Below, piece by piece: positions 26,760 to 36,469 of a DNA stretch of 64,000 nt (the stretch's first letter is position 1; every line of letters begins with the position of its first letter). The notes below the pieces were generated by a model. The model ran no database searches. It saw nothing but the letters and a program-made list of their open reading frames with translations, and was not told where the DNA came from. Location: the NCBI RefSeq assembly GCF_002754245.1, contig NZ_PEEX01000001.1, positions 4,382,001 through 4,446,000 on the forward strand, in the 5' to 3' direction. The DNA is from Chryseobacterium sp. 52. Lineage in GTDB: Bacteria; Bacteroidota; Bacteroidia; Flavobacteriales; Weeksellaceae. The position numbers and the translations under genes were made by a program.

Positions 26760-28832
26760 ATGTCAGTACACTTTAATCCACGAGATATTACATGGCTTGC
26801 CTTCAATGAAAGGGTTTTACAGGAAGCTATGGACGAAAATGTCCCTTTACATTTAAGAATACGTTTCCTTGGAATCTTCTCCAACAATTTAGATGAATTC
26901 TTCAGAGTGCGTGTAGCCGGATTAAAGCGTGCAATGGATTTTAAAGAGAAAGTAATCGCCGAATCTTTTTATCAGCCGCCTTCCAAGATCCTTCAGCGGA
27001 TCAATGAAATTGTGATCAGACAGCAGCAGAATTTTGATAAGACCTGGAAACACATTCAGGTTGAAATGGCTGGCCTTAAAGTGTCTATTAAAAACGCTAA
27101 AAACCTAACGGCCAATCAGAAGGAATTTGTAAGACAATATTTCGATGAAGTAGTAGAATCTAATGTGATTCCCATCCTTCTTCATGAAAATACTCCAATG
27201 CCCTATATGAGAGATAAAAGTCTCTATCTGGGTGTTGCTATGAGAAAAAAAGACTGGCAGTATTCCAGCAATTATGCGATTATTGAAATTCCTTCCCGTT
27301 TTGTGGGGAGATTTGTCCTGCTGCCAACGGAAGATCCTGAAGAAAAAAATGTCATGCTGCTTGAAGATGTCATTACATTCAACCTTCCCCATATTTTCTC
27401 TTATTTCGGATATGACGAATTTTCCGCCAATGCTTTTAAAGTAACAAAGGATGCTGAGCTGGATCTCGATAATGACATCCGTACCAACTTCGCAGAGAAA
27501 ATAGAGAAAGGCCTTAAAAACAGGAGAAAAGGAAAACCTACCCGTTTTGTTTTTGATAAGGATATGGACAAAGCACTACTGGAGCTTTTGATCCGGAAAT
27601 TAAATTTAACAAAAAAAGACAGCATTATTCCGGGAGGCAAAATTCATAATTTCAAACATTTTATGGATTTCCCTGATGTTTTTGAAAAATTTACAAGACC
27701 TGTGGAGAGATCTTCTTTCACTCATCAGGCTTTTGAAAACGGCGAAAGGGTGACAGATGTTATTTTAAAGAAAGACGTTCTTCTCTCTTTTCCTTACCAT
27801 AAATACAATCCTGTAATCGACCTTCTGCGTGAAGCGGCCATGGATCCTGATGTAAAATCTATACAGATCACCGCTTACCGTCTTGCCAGCAGTTCAAAAA
27901 TCAGCAATGCTCTGATCTATGCTGCCAGAAACGGCAAAGAAGTAACCGTCATGTTGGAACTTCAGGCAAGATTCGATGAAGAATCCAACCTTAACTGGAA
28001 GGAAATGCTGGAACCTGAAGGAATCACTGTTCTTGTAGGAATCCCCAATAAAAAAGTACACGCCAAACTATGTGTGATCAAAAAAAGAGCTCACAATAAG
28101 ACCATCCAGTACGGTTTTGTAAGTACCGGAAATTTCAACGAAAAAACAGCCAGGATCTACGGTGATCATTTATTAATGACGGCAGACCGTGGTATCATGG
28201 CAGATATCAATAAAGTATTTAATGTACTGAAGAAGCCAAAAGATGATTTTCTTCCGGTTTTGAAGACCTGCAAAAATTTATTGATCTGTCCGCAGTTTAT
28301 GCGTGAAAAGATTGCTCATCATATCGACAAGGAGATAGAAGAAGCCAAAGCAGGAAGAAGAGCTGAAATCATTGTCAAAGTTAACTCCATGAGTGACAGA
28401 GCGCTGATTGAAAAGCTCTACGAAGCTGCAAAAGCAGGAGTTGTTACAAAAACGATTGTAAGAGGAATCTACTGCCCGGTTAATCAGGGAGATTTTAAAG
28501 AAAAAATAAAGGGAATAAGCATTGTAGACGAATACCTTGAACATGCAAGGGTCATGTACTTCTACAACAAAGGTTTAGAAGACTTATATATTTCATCAGC
28601 GGACTGGATGACCCGAAATCTAGACTATAGAATTGAGGCTGCCGCAAAGATCACAGACAAGGAACTTAAGAAGGAATTGAAAGATATTCTCGACATTCAG
28701 TTGAGAGATAACGTAAAAGCTCGTATTTTAGACAAAAAATTGAGCAATGAGTATGTCAGAAATGATAAAAAGGAATGCCGTTCTCAAATAGAAACCTATA
28801 AGTATTTAAAAGCTAAAACAAGCAAAAAATGA
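26760..28832 (+). CDS. ppk1: Polyphosphate kinase 1
   Basis: The product is 690 residues, the usual length for PPK1, which polymerises the gamma-phosphate of ATP into polyphosphate. The N-terminus (RDITWLAFNERVLQEAMDEN) and LGIFSNNLDEFFRVRVAGL are diagnostic. The phospholipase-D-like active site shows VHAKLCVIKKR (His near residue 433, the autophosphorylated position) and YLEHARVMYFYN (second His near 594), plus SADWMTRNLDYRIE. A -7 box TATTTTTG at 26733-26740 suggests a very short leader. The ppx gene overlaps its stop by 4 bases, so synthesis and breakdown enzymes are co-expressed. Confidence 0.97.
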   Translation: MSVHFNPRDITWLAFNERVLQEAMDENVPLHLRIRFLGIFSNNLDEFFRVRVAGLKRAMDFKEKVIAESFYQPPSKILQRINEIVIRQQQNFDKTWKHIQVEMAGLKVSIKNAKNLTANQKEFVRQYFDEVVESNVIPILLHENTPMPYMRDKSLYLGVAMRKKDWQYSSNYAIIEIPSRFVGRFVLLPTEDPEEKNVMLLEDVITFNLPHIFSYFGYDEFSANAFKVTKDAELDLDNDIRTNFAEKIEKGLKNRRKGKPTRFVFDKDMDKALLELLIRKLNLTKKDSIIPGGKIHNFKHFMDFPDVFEKFTRPVERSSFTHQAFENGERVTDVILKKDVLLSFPYHKYNPVIDLLREAAMDPDVKSIQITAYRLASSSKISNALIYAARNGKEVTVMLELQARFDEESNLNWKEMLEPEGITVLVGIPNKKVHAKLCVIKKRAHNKTIQYGFVSTGNFNEKTARIYGDHLLMTADRGIMADINKVFNVLKKPKDDFLPVLKTCKNLLICPQFMREKIAHHIDKEIEEAKAGRRAEIIVKVNSMSDRALIEKLYEAAKAGVVTKTIVRGIYCPVNQGDFKEKIKGISIVDEYLEHARVMYFYNKGLEDLYISSADWMTRNLDYRIEAAAKITDKELKKELKDILDIQLRDNVKARILDKKLSNEYVRNDKKECRSQIETYKYLKAKTSKK

Positions 28833-29713
28833 AGATCGCAGCGATAGACATAGGAAGCAACGCCGCCAGACTTCTGATCAATGAAGTAAAGATCAGCAAC
28901 AGAAAACCAGAATTTATAAAACTAAATCTTTTAAGGATCCCTTTGAGACTGGGCATGGATGTTTTCACCATGGGCATGATCGGAGAGGAAAGAGAAAAAA
29001 TGGTCATCGATTCGATGAAGATTTTCAGCGACCTGATGAAGATTTATAAAGTAGACCATTACAGAGCCTGTGCTACAAGTGCGATGCGTGATGCCTCAAA
29101 CGGAAATGAAATCATCAAACAGGTTCAGGAGACTTCAGGGATCAATATTGAGATTATTTCTGGTGATGAGGAAGCAACGCTGATCTATGAAAATCATGTT
29201 GCAGAAGGCCTGGACAAAGAATTCGCTTATCTGTACATTGATGTGGGAGGAGGTTCTACGGAACTTACTTTTTACGAAAACGGTAAAATGATGTATGAAA
29301 AGTCTTTCAATATTGGAACAATCCGGCTTCTGAACAATCTCGTAAGCCCTGAAAACTGGCATGAAATGAAGGAAGAGATCAAGGAAAATATTGTCAGCAA
29401 AAGACCGATCGTAGCCATCGGTTCCGGAGGAAATATCAATAAAGTTTTCTCAATGAGTAAAACCAAAGACGGAAAACCTATGACCCTTGCTCATCTTAAA
29501 AAGGTGTATAAAGAATTTAATGAACTTTCTGTAGAAGAAAGAATGACCAAGCACACGCTTAGAGAAGACAGAGCCGATGTTTTGGTGCACGCTTTGAGGA
29601 TTTTCAACAATGTCATGACATGGTCAGATATCAATAGAATATTTGTTCCTAAAATCTCAGTGGCAGACGGACTGATCCATAATATTTACAGCCAGCTGCA
29701 CGAAAAAAGATAA
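28829..29713 (+). CDS. ppx: Ppx/GppA family exopolyphosphatase
   Basis: The product is 294 residues, the short form with only the ASKHA catalytic core and no C-terminal HD-like domains. Motifs are AAIDIGSNAARLLI at the start, ACATSAMRDASNG, ISGDEEATLIYENH and YIDVGGGSTELTFYENG, and AIGSGGNINK. It releases phosphate from polyphosphate ends or from pppGpp; adjacency to ppk1 favours polyphosphate. The ATG overlaps the ppk1 stop (ATGA), indicating translational coupling. A terminator follows at 29733. Confidence 0.94.
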   Translation: MKIAAIDIGSNAARLLINEVKISNRKPEFIKLNLLRIPLRLGMDVFTMGMIGEEREKMVIDSMKIFSDLMKIYKVDHYRACATSAMRDASNGNEIIKQVQETSGINIEIISGDEEATLIYENHVAEGLDKEFAYLYIDVGGGSTELTFYENGKMMYEKSFNIGTIRLLNNLVSPENWHEMKEEIKENIVSKRPIVAIGSGGNINKVFSMSKTKDGKPMTLAHLKKVYKEFNELSVEERMTKHTLREDRADVLVHALRIFNNVMTWSDINRIFVPKISVADGLIHNIYSQLHEKR

Positions 29714-29732
29714 ATTTCTTACCTATTATATT

Positions 29733-29759
29733 AAAACCAGCCATCTTTTGGCTGGTTTT
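29733..29759 (+). terminator. Terminator of the ppk1-ppx operon
   Basis: A 10-bp perfect stem (29733-29742 and 29750-29759) with a T-run, 20 bases after ppx. Confidence 0.88.
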
Positions 29760-29775
29760 TGTTTTATAACAACAT

Positions 29776-29843
29776 GTCATTGCGAGCAGAGTAAAGGAGT
29801 ACTCTTATAAAGTTTGAGATTGCTTCGCTTCGCTCGTAATGAC
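29776..29843. repeat. Interspersed inverted-repeat element (GTCATTGCGAGC type)
   Basis: Ends are GTCATTGCGAGC (29776-29787) and GCTCGTAATGAC (29832-29843), complementary apart from one position, with an inner part that includes GCTTCGCTTCGCTCG. Non-coding REP-like elements of this general form are scattered between genes in many Bacteroidota. It sits just after the ppk1-ppx terminator. Confidence 0.65.
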
Positions 29844-29974
29844 GGAAAGACTCAAGTATTATTTAAATAAAAAAAATCCTTTATCAATATTAAATTCCTA
29901 AATGCAGATTTTTTGCTGTAAATTTAAAGTAAAACTAAAGGTTAGTACGTCATACATAATATCAACAGAAAAAA

Positions 29975-30628
29975 ATGAATCCGATCAAAATAATTCTTAC
30001 AGGAGCAACCGGTATGGTAGGGGAAGGTGTTTTAATGGAATGCCTTGAAAATCCGGCTGTTTCTGAAATATTAAGCATAAGCAGAAAACCTTCCGGAAAA
30101 AAGCACGCCAAGCTCAAAGAATATTTGGTTCCGGATTTCATGACGATAGATCTTCAGGATGAAAACCTTAAAGGTTATGATGCCTGTTTCTTCTGTGCAG
30201 GGATCAGCAGTGTAGGAATGAATGAAGAAGATTATATCAGGATCACTTATGATACTACGCTTCATTTTGCCCGGGCAGTTCTGAACCAGAACCCTGAACT
30301 TGTGTTTAATTACGTTTCAGGAGCTCATACAGACAGTACAGACAGTGGAAATATAATGTGGGCAAGAGTAAAAGGCAGAACAGAAAATGCGTTAAAAAAA
30401 CTGGGCTTTAGAAATGCATTCAATTTCAGGCCAGGATTCATGAAACCAATTGAGGGTCAGATTAATGTAAAATGGTTTTTCAAACCATTTATTTGGATTT
30501 TCCCCGTTTTTTTACCCTCAAAATCATTAACTTTACACGAAGTGGGCAGAGCAATGATCAATGCAGTACATAAAGGCTATCCTACGTCTACTTTGGAAAT
30601 CAGGGACATTAAAAACTTAGCTATATGA
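29975..30628 (+). CDS. NAD(P)-binding oxidoreductase/epimerase-like protein
   Basis: The product is 217 residues. The N-terminal Rossmann motif is ILTGATGMVGEGVL, followed by SISRKP as the cofactor-selecting loop and CFFCAGISSVGM; the end of the domain shows YVSGAHTD, ARVKGRTENAL and FNFRPGFMKP. This is a short, atypical SDR of the NmrA/epimerase kind, without a clear YxxxK catalytic pair, so it may bind cofactor for a non-catalytic role. A 50-residue membrane protein starts at 30625 and overlaps its stop by 4 bases, suggesting coupled translation. Confidence 0.85.
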   Translation: MNPIKIILTGATGMVGEGVLMECLENPAVSEILSISRKPSGKKHAKLKEYLVPDFMTIDLQDENLKGYDACFFCAGISSVGMNEEDYIRITYDTTLHFARAVLNQNPELVFNYVSGAHTDSTDSGNIMWARVKGRTENALKKLGFRNAFNFRPGFMKPIEGQINVKWFFKPFIWIFPVFLPSKSLTLHEVGRAMINAVHKGYPTSTLEIRDIKNLAI

Positions 30629-30777
30629 GAGAAACACTAAAAAGAATTGTTCTGGTTATTTTTGTACTTTTATTACTGACTGCTGTTTCAGGCTTTTTCT
30701 ACGTGCAAAAGCATCCTCTGGAAGGAAATAGCCCGGCAGGAAAAGTTTTAAATTTTTCAGGACAGCAGACAAAATAA
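30625..30777 (+). CDS. Small single-helix membrane protein
   Basis: A 50-residue gene whose ATG overlaps the stop of the upstream Rossmann-fold gene (ATGA). MRETLKRIVLV leads into one hydrophobic helix (about residues 6-26) and a periplasmic-looking tail (FYVQKHPLEGNSPAGKV). Too short for a family call; coupling by overlap is the main argument that it is real. Confidence 0.6.
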   Translation: MRETLKRIVLVIFVLLLLTAVSGFFYVQKHPLEGNSPAGKVLNFSGQQTK

Positions 30778-30908
30778 CAGAGATTTAAATTCATTAATTT
30801 AACTTTATTGATCAATTGTTACCTTTTTATTAAACATTTCTTAAGATTCCATTAAAATACTTGCAGACTATAAAGTTCATTTTTGCATAAATCTAATGCA
30901 AGTACAAA

Positions 30909-33900
30909 ATGACCAATAACTATTTATTAAAAGGATCTGTCATTGCCGCATTCTTTCTTCAGGGCGGACTTTTCGGACAGACACTTATTCACTACTGGAA
31001 TTTTAACAATAATACATCTGCTGCAGCTATTACAACTCCTACTTCCACATTAGTCAGTGGATCTCTTGCTGCTTTAGCCGGAGGAACCAGCGAAATAGAT
31101 TTTGCAAGCGGTACCGGACAAAACTTCAACATTGATAATTTAAATGCAAGAAACAGTGATCCGTCCGGAACTCATTTAAGATTCAACAACCCAATTGGGG
31201 GAGCATTACAGTTTAATATTCCTACAACAGGTTATAATAATGCTATTGTAAAATTTACAACGAGAAGATCAGGGCAAGGTGCAGGAACCCAGAGCTGGTT
31301 CTATTCTACTGATGGAACTACTTTTGTTCCCTATCAGACTGTAAGTCCTCAGGATGCTAATCCTCAGTTAATCACTTTCGATTTTTCAGCCGTTTCAGGG
31401 GTTTCCAATAACCCGAATTTTAAATTAAAGGTAGAATTTTCCGCAACAGGAGGAGGAATAGTCGGTAACAACCGTTTCGATAATTTTACTGTAGACGCCA
31501 CTCCTTCCGGAGGAACAGATACTACCCCTCCTATTAGCACTTATCTTCCTGCTCACAACACAAATAATGCTTCAATTTCTGTAAATCCATCTATTTCTTT
31601 CAATGAAAATGTAAGGCTTACAGATAATTCTGCGATCAACGATTCTAATGCACAAAACCTTGTAGAATTCCGTATCGGAAATGCTTCAGGTACCCAGGTT
31701 CCTTTTACGACAAACTTTAGCAATAATAAAATTACCGTAGTTCCAACGGCAGCACTTATTCCAGGACAGACCTATTATCTGGCCCTCAAACCCAATACGG
31801 TGGAAGATTTAAGTGACAACAGTATCACAACGCTAACATCAAGTACCTTTACTACAGCCGGGACTACTCTATCTTTAGAGAAAAATTTCATTAAGGTCAA
31901 TGAAAATGCAGGAACTCTTGCCTTCAAAATTAATGTCACCAATCCTTCGGCGGCCACTGTTAATCTTGTGGTAAAACCTGCTCCTTTCGGTACGGCAAGC
32001 AGCAGTGATTTCACATTAGCTGACCAAACCATCAATATTATGCCATCTACGACAAGTTACACGGTCAATATTCCAATCATTGATGATACATTGGAAGAGC
32101 AGCAAGCCGAATATTTTGTAGTAAGCCTTGAAAATCCAACCGGAGCAACGATTTCCGGTGATAATACGGCAACGGTCTATATTGTGGACAATGATAAACC
32201 TGCTCCGGTTCCTTCCGGGCAAATCCAGCTAAATTATCTCGGAAGCTTTGATCCATCCGGAAACAACAGCAGTTCTACAGAAATTGTTGTGCATGATCCT
32301 GCTTCACAGAAATTATTTACCATCAGCTCCATTACCGATGTATTTGACATTATCGATTTCAGTAATCCTTCATCTCTGACGGTACTTAAAACGGTGAACA
32401 TGGCTCCTTATGGTGGTATTACAAGTATTGCTGTTAAAAATGGTATTATTGCCGCTGCTTCCCCAAATACAGATCCGCAGCAGAATGGCTCCGTAGTCTT
32501 TTTTGATATTAATGGAGTCTTCATTAAACAGGTAACCGTAGGCGCTCTTCCTGATATGATCACTTTCACACCTGACGGAACAAAAGTCATTACAGCTAAT
32601 GAAGGAGAACCAAATGATGCCTATACAATAGACCCGGAAGGCACAATCAGTATCATTGATATTTCAGGCGGTATCGGAAACCTTACACAAACCAATGTCA
32701 CCACTCTTAATTTTAACAGTTTTGATTCTCAAACAGCTGCTTTAACAGCTACAGGTCTGAGAAAAGTGAGAACAAACAATAGTCTTTCCCAGGATTTAGA
32801 GCCTGAATATGTTACTGTAAGTGCAGACAGTCAGAAAGCGTGGGTAACGCTTCAGGAAAACAATGCTGTTGCAGAGATCAATCTTGCTTCAAAAACAATT
32901 ACCGGAATCTGGGGACTGGGTAAGAAAGATATGAGCCTGCCGGGCAACGGTTTTGATGCTTCAGACAACAATGGTGAAGTATTGATTGCCAACTGGCCTG
33001 TAAAAGCGTACTACATTCCGGATGCAGTTCAGAATTACAAAGTAGGTAATACTAATTATATCGTCACCGCTAATGAAGGAGACGAAAAGGATCTTTCAGG
33101 CTACAGCGAAAGAACTACTGTAGGAGCGAATACGTATACAATGGATCCTGTGTTGTTTCCTCAGGCTTCTGTTTTAAAAGCATCCTATAATTTAGGAAGA
33201 TTCAGGGTTTCCAGTGCTACAGGAAATACGGACGCAGATTCAGATTTTGAAGAAATCTCAGCTTTAGGAGCCCGTTCATTCTCCATTTTTAATGCAGATA
33301 CCAAACAATTGGTTTATGACAGTGGTGACCGCTTTGAAAGGTATATTGCCGCGAATCATCCATTAATTTTCAATGCTGACAATGAAGCGAACGGTGCTAA
33401 AAACAGGAGCCGTGCTAAAGGTCCTGAACCGGAAGGAGTGACTTTAGCGACTATCAATGGACAGACTTATGCATTCATCACGCTGGAAAGAACCGGAGGT
33501 GTTATGGTTTACAACATTAGTGACCCTAACCATCCTACTTTCACAGATTATAAACATTCGCGTTCTACCTCAGCTTATGGTGGAGACAACGGGCCTGAAG
33601 GCATTACTTACATTGCTCCGGGAAATACAACAACAGGAAAAGCATATGTTATTGTTGCCAACGAAATCAGCGGAACATTATCCATGTATGAAGTTGCTTC
33701 GCCTATTACTTTAGGAACCGGGGAAATAAAAACCGAAAAAGCCACCTTCAATGTGTTCCCAAATCCGGTAACGAAAGGAGGTACACTGTATTTCAACAGA
33801 GCTCAGGATTATGAGTTGTATGATATGTCAGGAAAAATGCTCGGAAAAGAGAAAAACGCTTTAACGATAGATACTTCCAAACTTTCCACAGGAGTTTATT

Positions 33901-33947
33901 TAGTAAAAACTTCAGAAGGATTTATGAAGAGGGCAATTGTAAAATAA
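30909..33947 (+). CDS. T9SS-secreted choice-of-anchor I-type protein with Calx-beta domain
   Basis: The product is 1012 residues. After a signal peptide (to about residue 24) come a lectin-like beta domain (about 25-195), an Ig-like bacterial domain (about 200-315, ISTYLPAHNTNNASISVNPSI), a Calx-beta domain (about 320-430, LEKNFIKVNENAGTLAFKIN), then a large beta-propeller (about 440-925) of the choice-of-anchor I/esterase-like type with VTANEGEPNDAY and GPEPEGVTL. The last ~70 residues (FNVFPNPVTKGG ... YLVKTSEGFMKRAIVK) are a type A sorting domain of the type IX secretion system. It is thus exported to the surface or medium. The enzyme activity, if any, is unknown. Confidence 0.9.
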   Translation: MTNNYLLKGSVIAAFFLQGGLFGQTLIHYWNFNNNTSAAAITTPTSTLVSGSLAALAGGTSEIDFASGTGQNFNIDNLNARNSDPSGTHLRFNNPIGGALQFNIPTTGYNNAIVKFTTRRSGQGAGTQSWFYSTDGTTFVPYQTVSPQDANPQLITFDFSAVSGVSNNPNFKLKVEFSATGGGIVGNNRFDNFTVDATPSGGTDTTPPISTYLPAHNTNNASISVNPSISFNENVRLTDNSAINDSNAQNLVEFRIGNASGTQVPFTTNFSNNKITVVPTAALIPGQTYYLALKPNTVEDLSDNSITTLTSSTFTTAGTTLSLEKNFIKVNENAGTLAFKINVTNPSAATVNLVVKPAPFGTASSSDFTLADQTINIMPSTTSYTVNIPIIDDTLEEQQAEYFVVSLENPTGATISGDNTATVYIVDNDKPAPVPSGQIQLNYLGSFDPSGNNSSSTEIVVHDPASQKLFTISSITDVFDIIDFSNPSSLTVLKTVNMAPYGGITSIAVKNGIIAAASPNTDPQQNGSVVFFDINGVFIKQVTVGALPDMITFTPDGTKVITANEGEPNDAYTIDPEGTISIIDISGGIGNLTQTNVTTLNFNSFDSQTAALTATGLRKVRTNNSLSQDLEPEYVTVSADSQKAWVTLQENNAVAEINLASKTITGIWGLGKKDMSLPGNGFDASDNNGEVLIANWPVKAYYIPDAVQNYKVGNTNYIVTANEGDEKDLSGYSERTTVGANTYTMDPVLFPQASVLKASYNLGRFRVSSATGNTDADSDFEEISALGARSFSIFNADTKQLVYDSGDRFERYIAANHPLIFNADNEANGAKNRSRAKGPEPEGVTLATINGQTYAFITLERTGGVMVYNISDPNHPTFTDYKHSRSTSAYGGDNGPEGITYIAPGNTTTGKAYVIVANEISGTLSMYEVASPITLGTGEIKTEKATFNVFPNPVTKGGTLYFNRAQDYELYDMSGKMLGKEKNALTIDTSKLSTGVYLVKTSEGFMKRAIVK

Positions 33948-33969
33948 TATATATAATTTGAGTTGATGG

Positions 33970-33997
33970 AGTCCCGGATTTTCCGGGGCTTTTTTTT
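33970..33997 (+). terminator. Terminator after the T9SS protein gene
   Basis: AGTCCCGGA (33970-33978) pairs with TCCGGGGCT (33982-33990, one G-U pair), followed by eight T. Confidence 0.75.
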
Positions 33998-34054
33998 GAC
34001 GTGTAAATTGAGTAGATTTGATCCCATACTAATAGCCTGAAATAATTAAAAACT

Positions 34055-34765
34055 ATGTTTGGATTTGCCCTTGATACTGAAGAAGAGCCTGAGGTTATTG
34101 CATTTATTGACGACGTAAAAAATATTGAAAACCAAGCAAATATTATTTATCGTACTATACGGCTTATTAATGTGGACAACGCCGCTAATCTAATATCAGC
34201 AATAGAAAATGCTGCAAAAATCTATGAAAATAACGGCTTCATTTGTTTCCTTGATAACGAAAAATCTATTGTAACCAGAACTTTCATTAGTAATATCAGA
34301 ATATTAAAATCCAAAAAAAACAATGTAACACTATCAGGTCAAATATGGTGCCTCCCTCCTGGTTACCATCAAGCCTGGAAAATGAGACTCAATAATGAAA
34401 TTACCGAAAAGAATATTTGGAAGAATTTCAGGAAAGAAGATTTACAAGGCTGGCTTGTCTATGCTCTTCACACGACTAGAATTGATGAAGTCAAAGAAAA
34501 GATCAATATCAGGATCGACGGAAATGAATTTCATAATCTGGACGGTTTTTATTGTACTCTGGGAGAAGAAATTAATGGTATTGGTGGATATTTCGGACGC
34601 GGTTTCGGTGCATTAGATGATTGCCTTCGTGGAGGCTTTGGCGTAAAATCTATTTCAGAAGTAACCTGGATTAATCATCACAGAAGTAAAAAATTATTTA
34701 AAACTAATTTTGATAAAATACTTCAAATTTTTGCGGATCGTCGGGTAAATGTTATTTTAGAATAG
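34055..34765 (+). CDS. Barstar-family inhibitor with an N-terminal extension
   Basis: The product is 236 residues, much longer than barstar (about 90). Residues 150-236 align with barstar: INIRIDGNEFHNLDGFYC, then EEINGIGGYFGRGFGALDDCLRGG, where barstar has YYGENLDALWDCLTG, and the end ILQIFADRRVNVILE. Barstar's interface Trp38 and Asp35 positions are replaced (Asp and Gly), while Asp39 is kept, so its partner may differ from barnase. The first ~145 residues do not resemble anything I know. Barstar-fold proteins neutralise ribonucleases or act as immunity proteins to polymorphic toxins; no barnase-type toxin is seen nearby. Confidence 0.82.
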   Translation: MFGFALDTEEEPEVIAFIDDVKNIENQANIIYRTIRLINVDNAANLISAIENAAKIYENNGFICFLDNEKSIVTRTFISNIRILKSKKNNVTLSGQIWCLPPGYHQAWKMRLNNEITEKNIWKNFRKEDLQGWLVYALHTTRIDEVKEKINIRIDGNEFHNLDGFYCTLGEEINGIGGYFGRGFGALDDCLRGGFGVKSISEVTWINHHRSKKLFKTNFDKILQIFADRRVNVILE

Positions 34766-34804
34766 TATTTTGGGGCGGAAAGCTCCGATTTCCGCCCCAA
34801 AATA
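34766..34804. terminator. Strong bidirectional hairpin
   Basis: A perfect 16-bp stem (34766-34781 and 34789-34804) with a 7-base loop, right after the barstar stop. Confidence 0.85.
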
Positions 34805-34807
34805 CAA

Positions 34808-34835
34808 AAAGACAGGCTCCTAAAAACCTGTCTTT
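34808..34835 (-). terminator. Terminator of the nfeD-flotillin operon (GACAGG hairpin)
   Basis: AAAGACAGG (34808-34816) and CCTGTCTTT (34827-34835); on the minus strand followed by a T-run. A near-identical hairpin ends the NifU-like/Mrp genes at 44072. Confidence 0.8.
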
Positions 34836-34855
34836 AATATTATGTAATTTTCAAA

Positions 34856-36439
34856 TTATGCCTGCGGAATATCCCCTTTCGGGGCTTCAGCTTCCGGATT
34901 CATATCATCGAAATTCTTTTTCTCTTTCTTCTCAGGAACCATTACAATTTCCTTCTTAACCTCTTCCGGCTTTCCTTTTAAATACTCCGGCAAGTTAAGA
35001 CCAGCCATATTGAACAGATCATTCAACGGGGGTACTGTTTTCATCATTCCTGAAACAAAATTAGCGGTAGAACCGTTTCCGTCCTGTCCGTTTCCGCTGT
35101 CCCAAACTGTAATTTTATCGATTTTAATATTTTTAACCGCTTCCACCTGAGTTTTAACCAATTCAGGAAGTTTTTCAATTAAGAGTAGCTGGAAAGCACT
35201 GTTGGTATCTCCTCCTGCTGCCTGAACTATTTTATCGTAACCCAGAGCCTGTTTTGTCAGGATTTCATAGAGACCTTTTGCCTCAGCTTCCATTTTAGCA
35301 AAAATAGCATCAGCCTCACCTTTTGCCTGTAGTCTTATTTTCTCAGCTTCAGCTTCCGCATCAATGATGGCTTTCTGTTTCGCAATTTCTGCGTGTACCA
35401 CAATATTGGCCTGTTGGGTCGAACGTTCTCTTTCTCCCCTCGCCACTTCCGCTTTCTGCTCAGCAAGATAGGATTCTTCCAAAGATCGTGCAGCCTGCAC
35501 TTTTTCAGCAGCTGTTGCAATTCTTAAGGCTTCTGCTTCTTTTTCTCTTCTTTCAGCATCAGAGTTGGCAATCGTAATTTTTGCTTCGTTTTCTCCTTTT
35601 ACAGCGATAGAGTTCGCTAATGAGGTGGCAATTCTCGATTCTTTTGCAGCTTCTGCTTTACCGATAGATTCATCCTTTATGGCCGAAGCAATACTTACTT
35701 CCCTATCTTTTTGCGTGATTGCAATTTTAACGTCTCTGTCTCGCTGTGTTTCGGCAATCTGTGTATCTTTTTCTCTGTCGGCAATTGCTTTTCCGGTTTC
35801 ACCGATTTTCGTTTGCTCAGCAACACTGATAATCGCTTCGTTAATTGCTTTTGCAGCTGCTTCTTTTCCTAAAGCTTCGATATATCCGGATTCATCTCTG
35901 ATATCCGTCACGTTCACGTTGATCAGTTTTAAACCAATTTTCTTTAGTTCTGTATCTACGTTTTTAGAAATATTGTCTAAGAATTTATCTCTGTCTGAGT
36001 TAATCTCTTCAATCGTCATGGTTGCAATCACCAAACGCAGCTGTCCGAAAAGAATATCTTTAGAAAGCTCCTGAATCTGCTCCTGAGCCAATCCCAGTAA
36101 TCTTTCTGCTGCATTTCCCATAGAATCCGGTTCTGTAGAGATCGCAATGGTAAATCGACATGGTACATCCACACGAATATTCTGTCTGGATAAGGCATTG
36201 GTAAGATTCGCTTCAATAGAGATCGGCTTAAGGTCAAGATAAGCAAAATCCTGGATCACAGGCCATACGAAAGCACCACCTCCATGGATACATTTTGCCG
36301 AGCTTCCACCCGTTTTACCGTAAATAACTAAAATTTTATCTGACGGACATCTTTTGTACCTCGAAATAAGGGCTAAAAATGTGACAAATAGTACTAGTAC
36401 AATGACTAGTGTAAGAATAAGACTTCCTGGTATTGCCAT
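34856..36439 (-). CDS. floT: Flotillin-like SPFH protein
   Basis: The product is 527 residues. One N-terminal transmembrane helix (residues 5-25) is followed by an SPFH domain (about 30-200; SISTEPDSMGNAAERLLGL and IGLKLINVNVTDIRDESGYI) and a very long coiled coil rich in Ala-Glu-Lys (about 205-430), matching bacterial flotillins (YuaG/FloT, YqiK). The C-terminus is disordered and acidic (GDIPQA). These proteins organise membrane microdomains. The NfeD-like gene upstream (30 bases) is the usual partner. Confidence 0.93.
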   Translation of the reverse strand: MAIPGSLILTLVIVLVLFVTFLALISRYKRCPSDKILVIYGKTGGSSAKCIHGGGAFVWPVIQDFAYLDLKPISIEANLTNALSRQNIRVDVPCRFTIAISTEPDSMGNAAERLLGLAQEQIQELSKDILFGQLRLVIATMTIEEINSDRDKFLDNISKNVDTELKKIGLKLINVNVTDIRDESGYIEALGKEAAAKAINEAIISVAEQTKIGETGKAIADREKDTQIAETQRDRDVKIAITQKDREVSIASAIKDESIGKAEAAKESRIATSLANSIAVKGENEAKITIANSDAERREKEAEALRIATAAEKVQAARSLEESYLAEQKAEVARGERERSTQQANIVVHAEIAKQKAIIDAEAEAEKIRLQAKGEADAIFAKMEAEAKGLYEILTKQALGYDKIVQAAGGDTNSAFQLLLIEKLPELVKTQVEAVKNIKIDKITVWDSGNGQDGNGSTANFVSGMMKTVPPLNDLFNMAGLNLPEYLKGKPEEVKKEIVMVPEKKEKKNFDDMNPEAEAPKGDIPQA

Positions 36440-36469
36440 AAATTATTTTATAAAATGGTTGATAATGAA

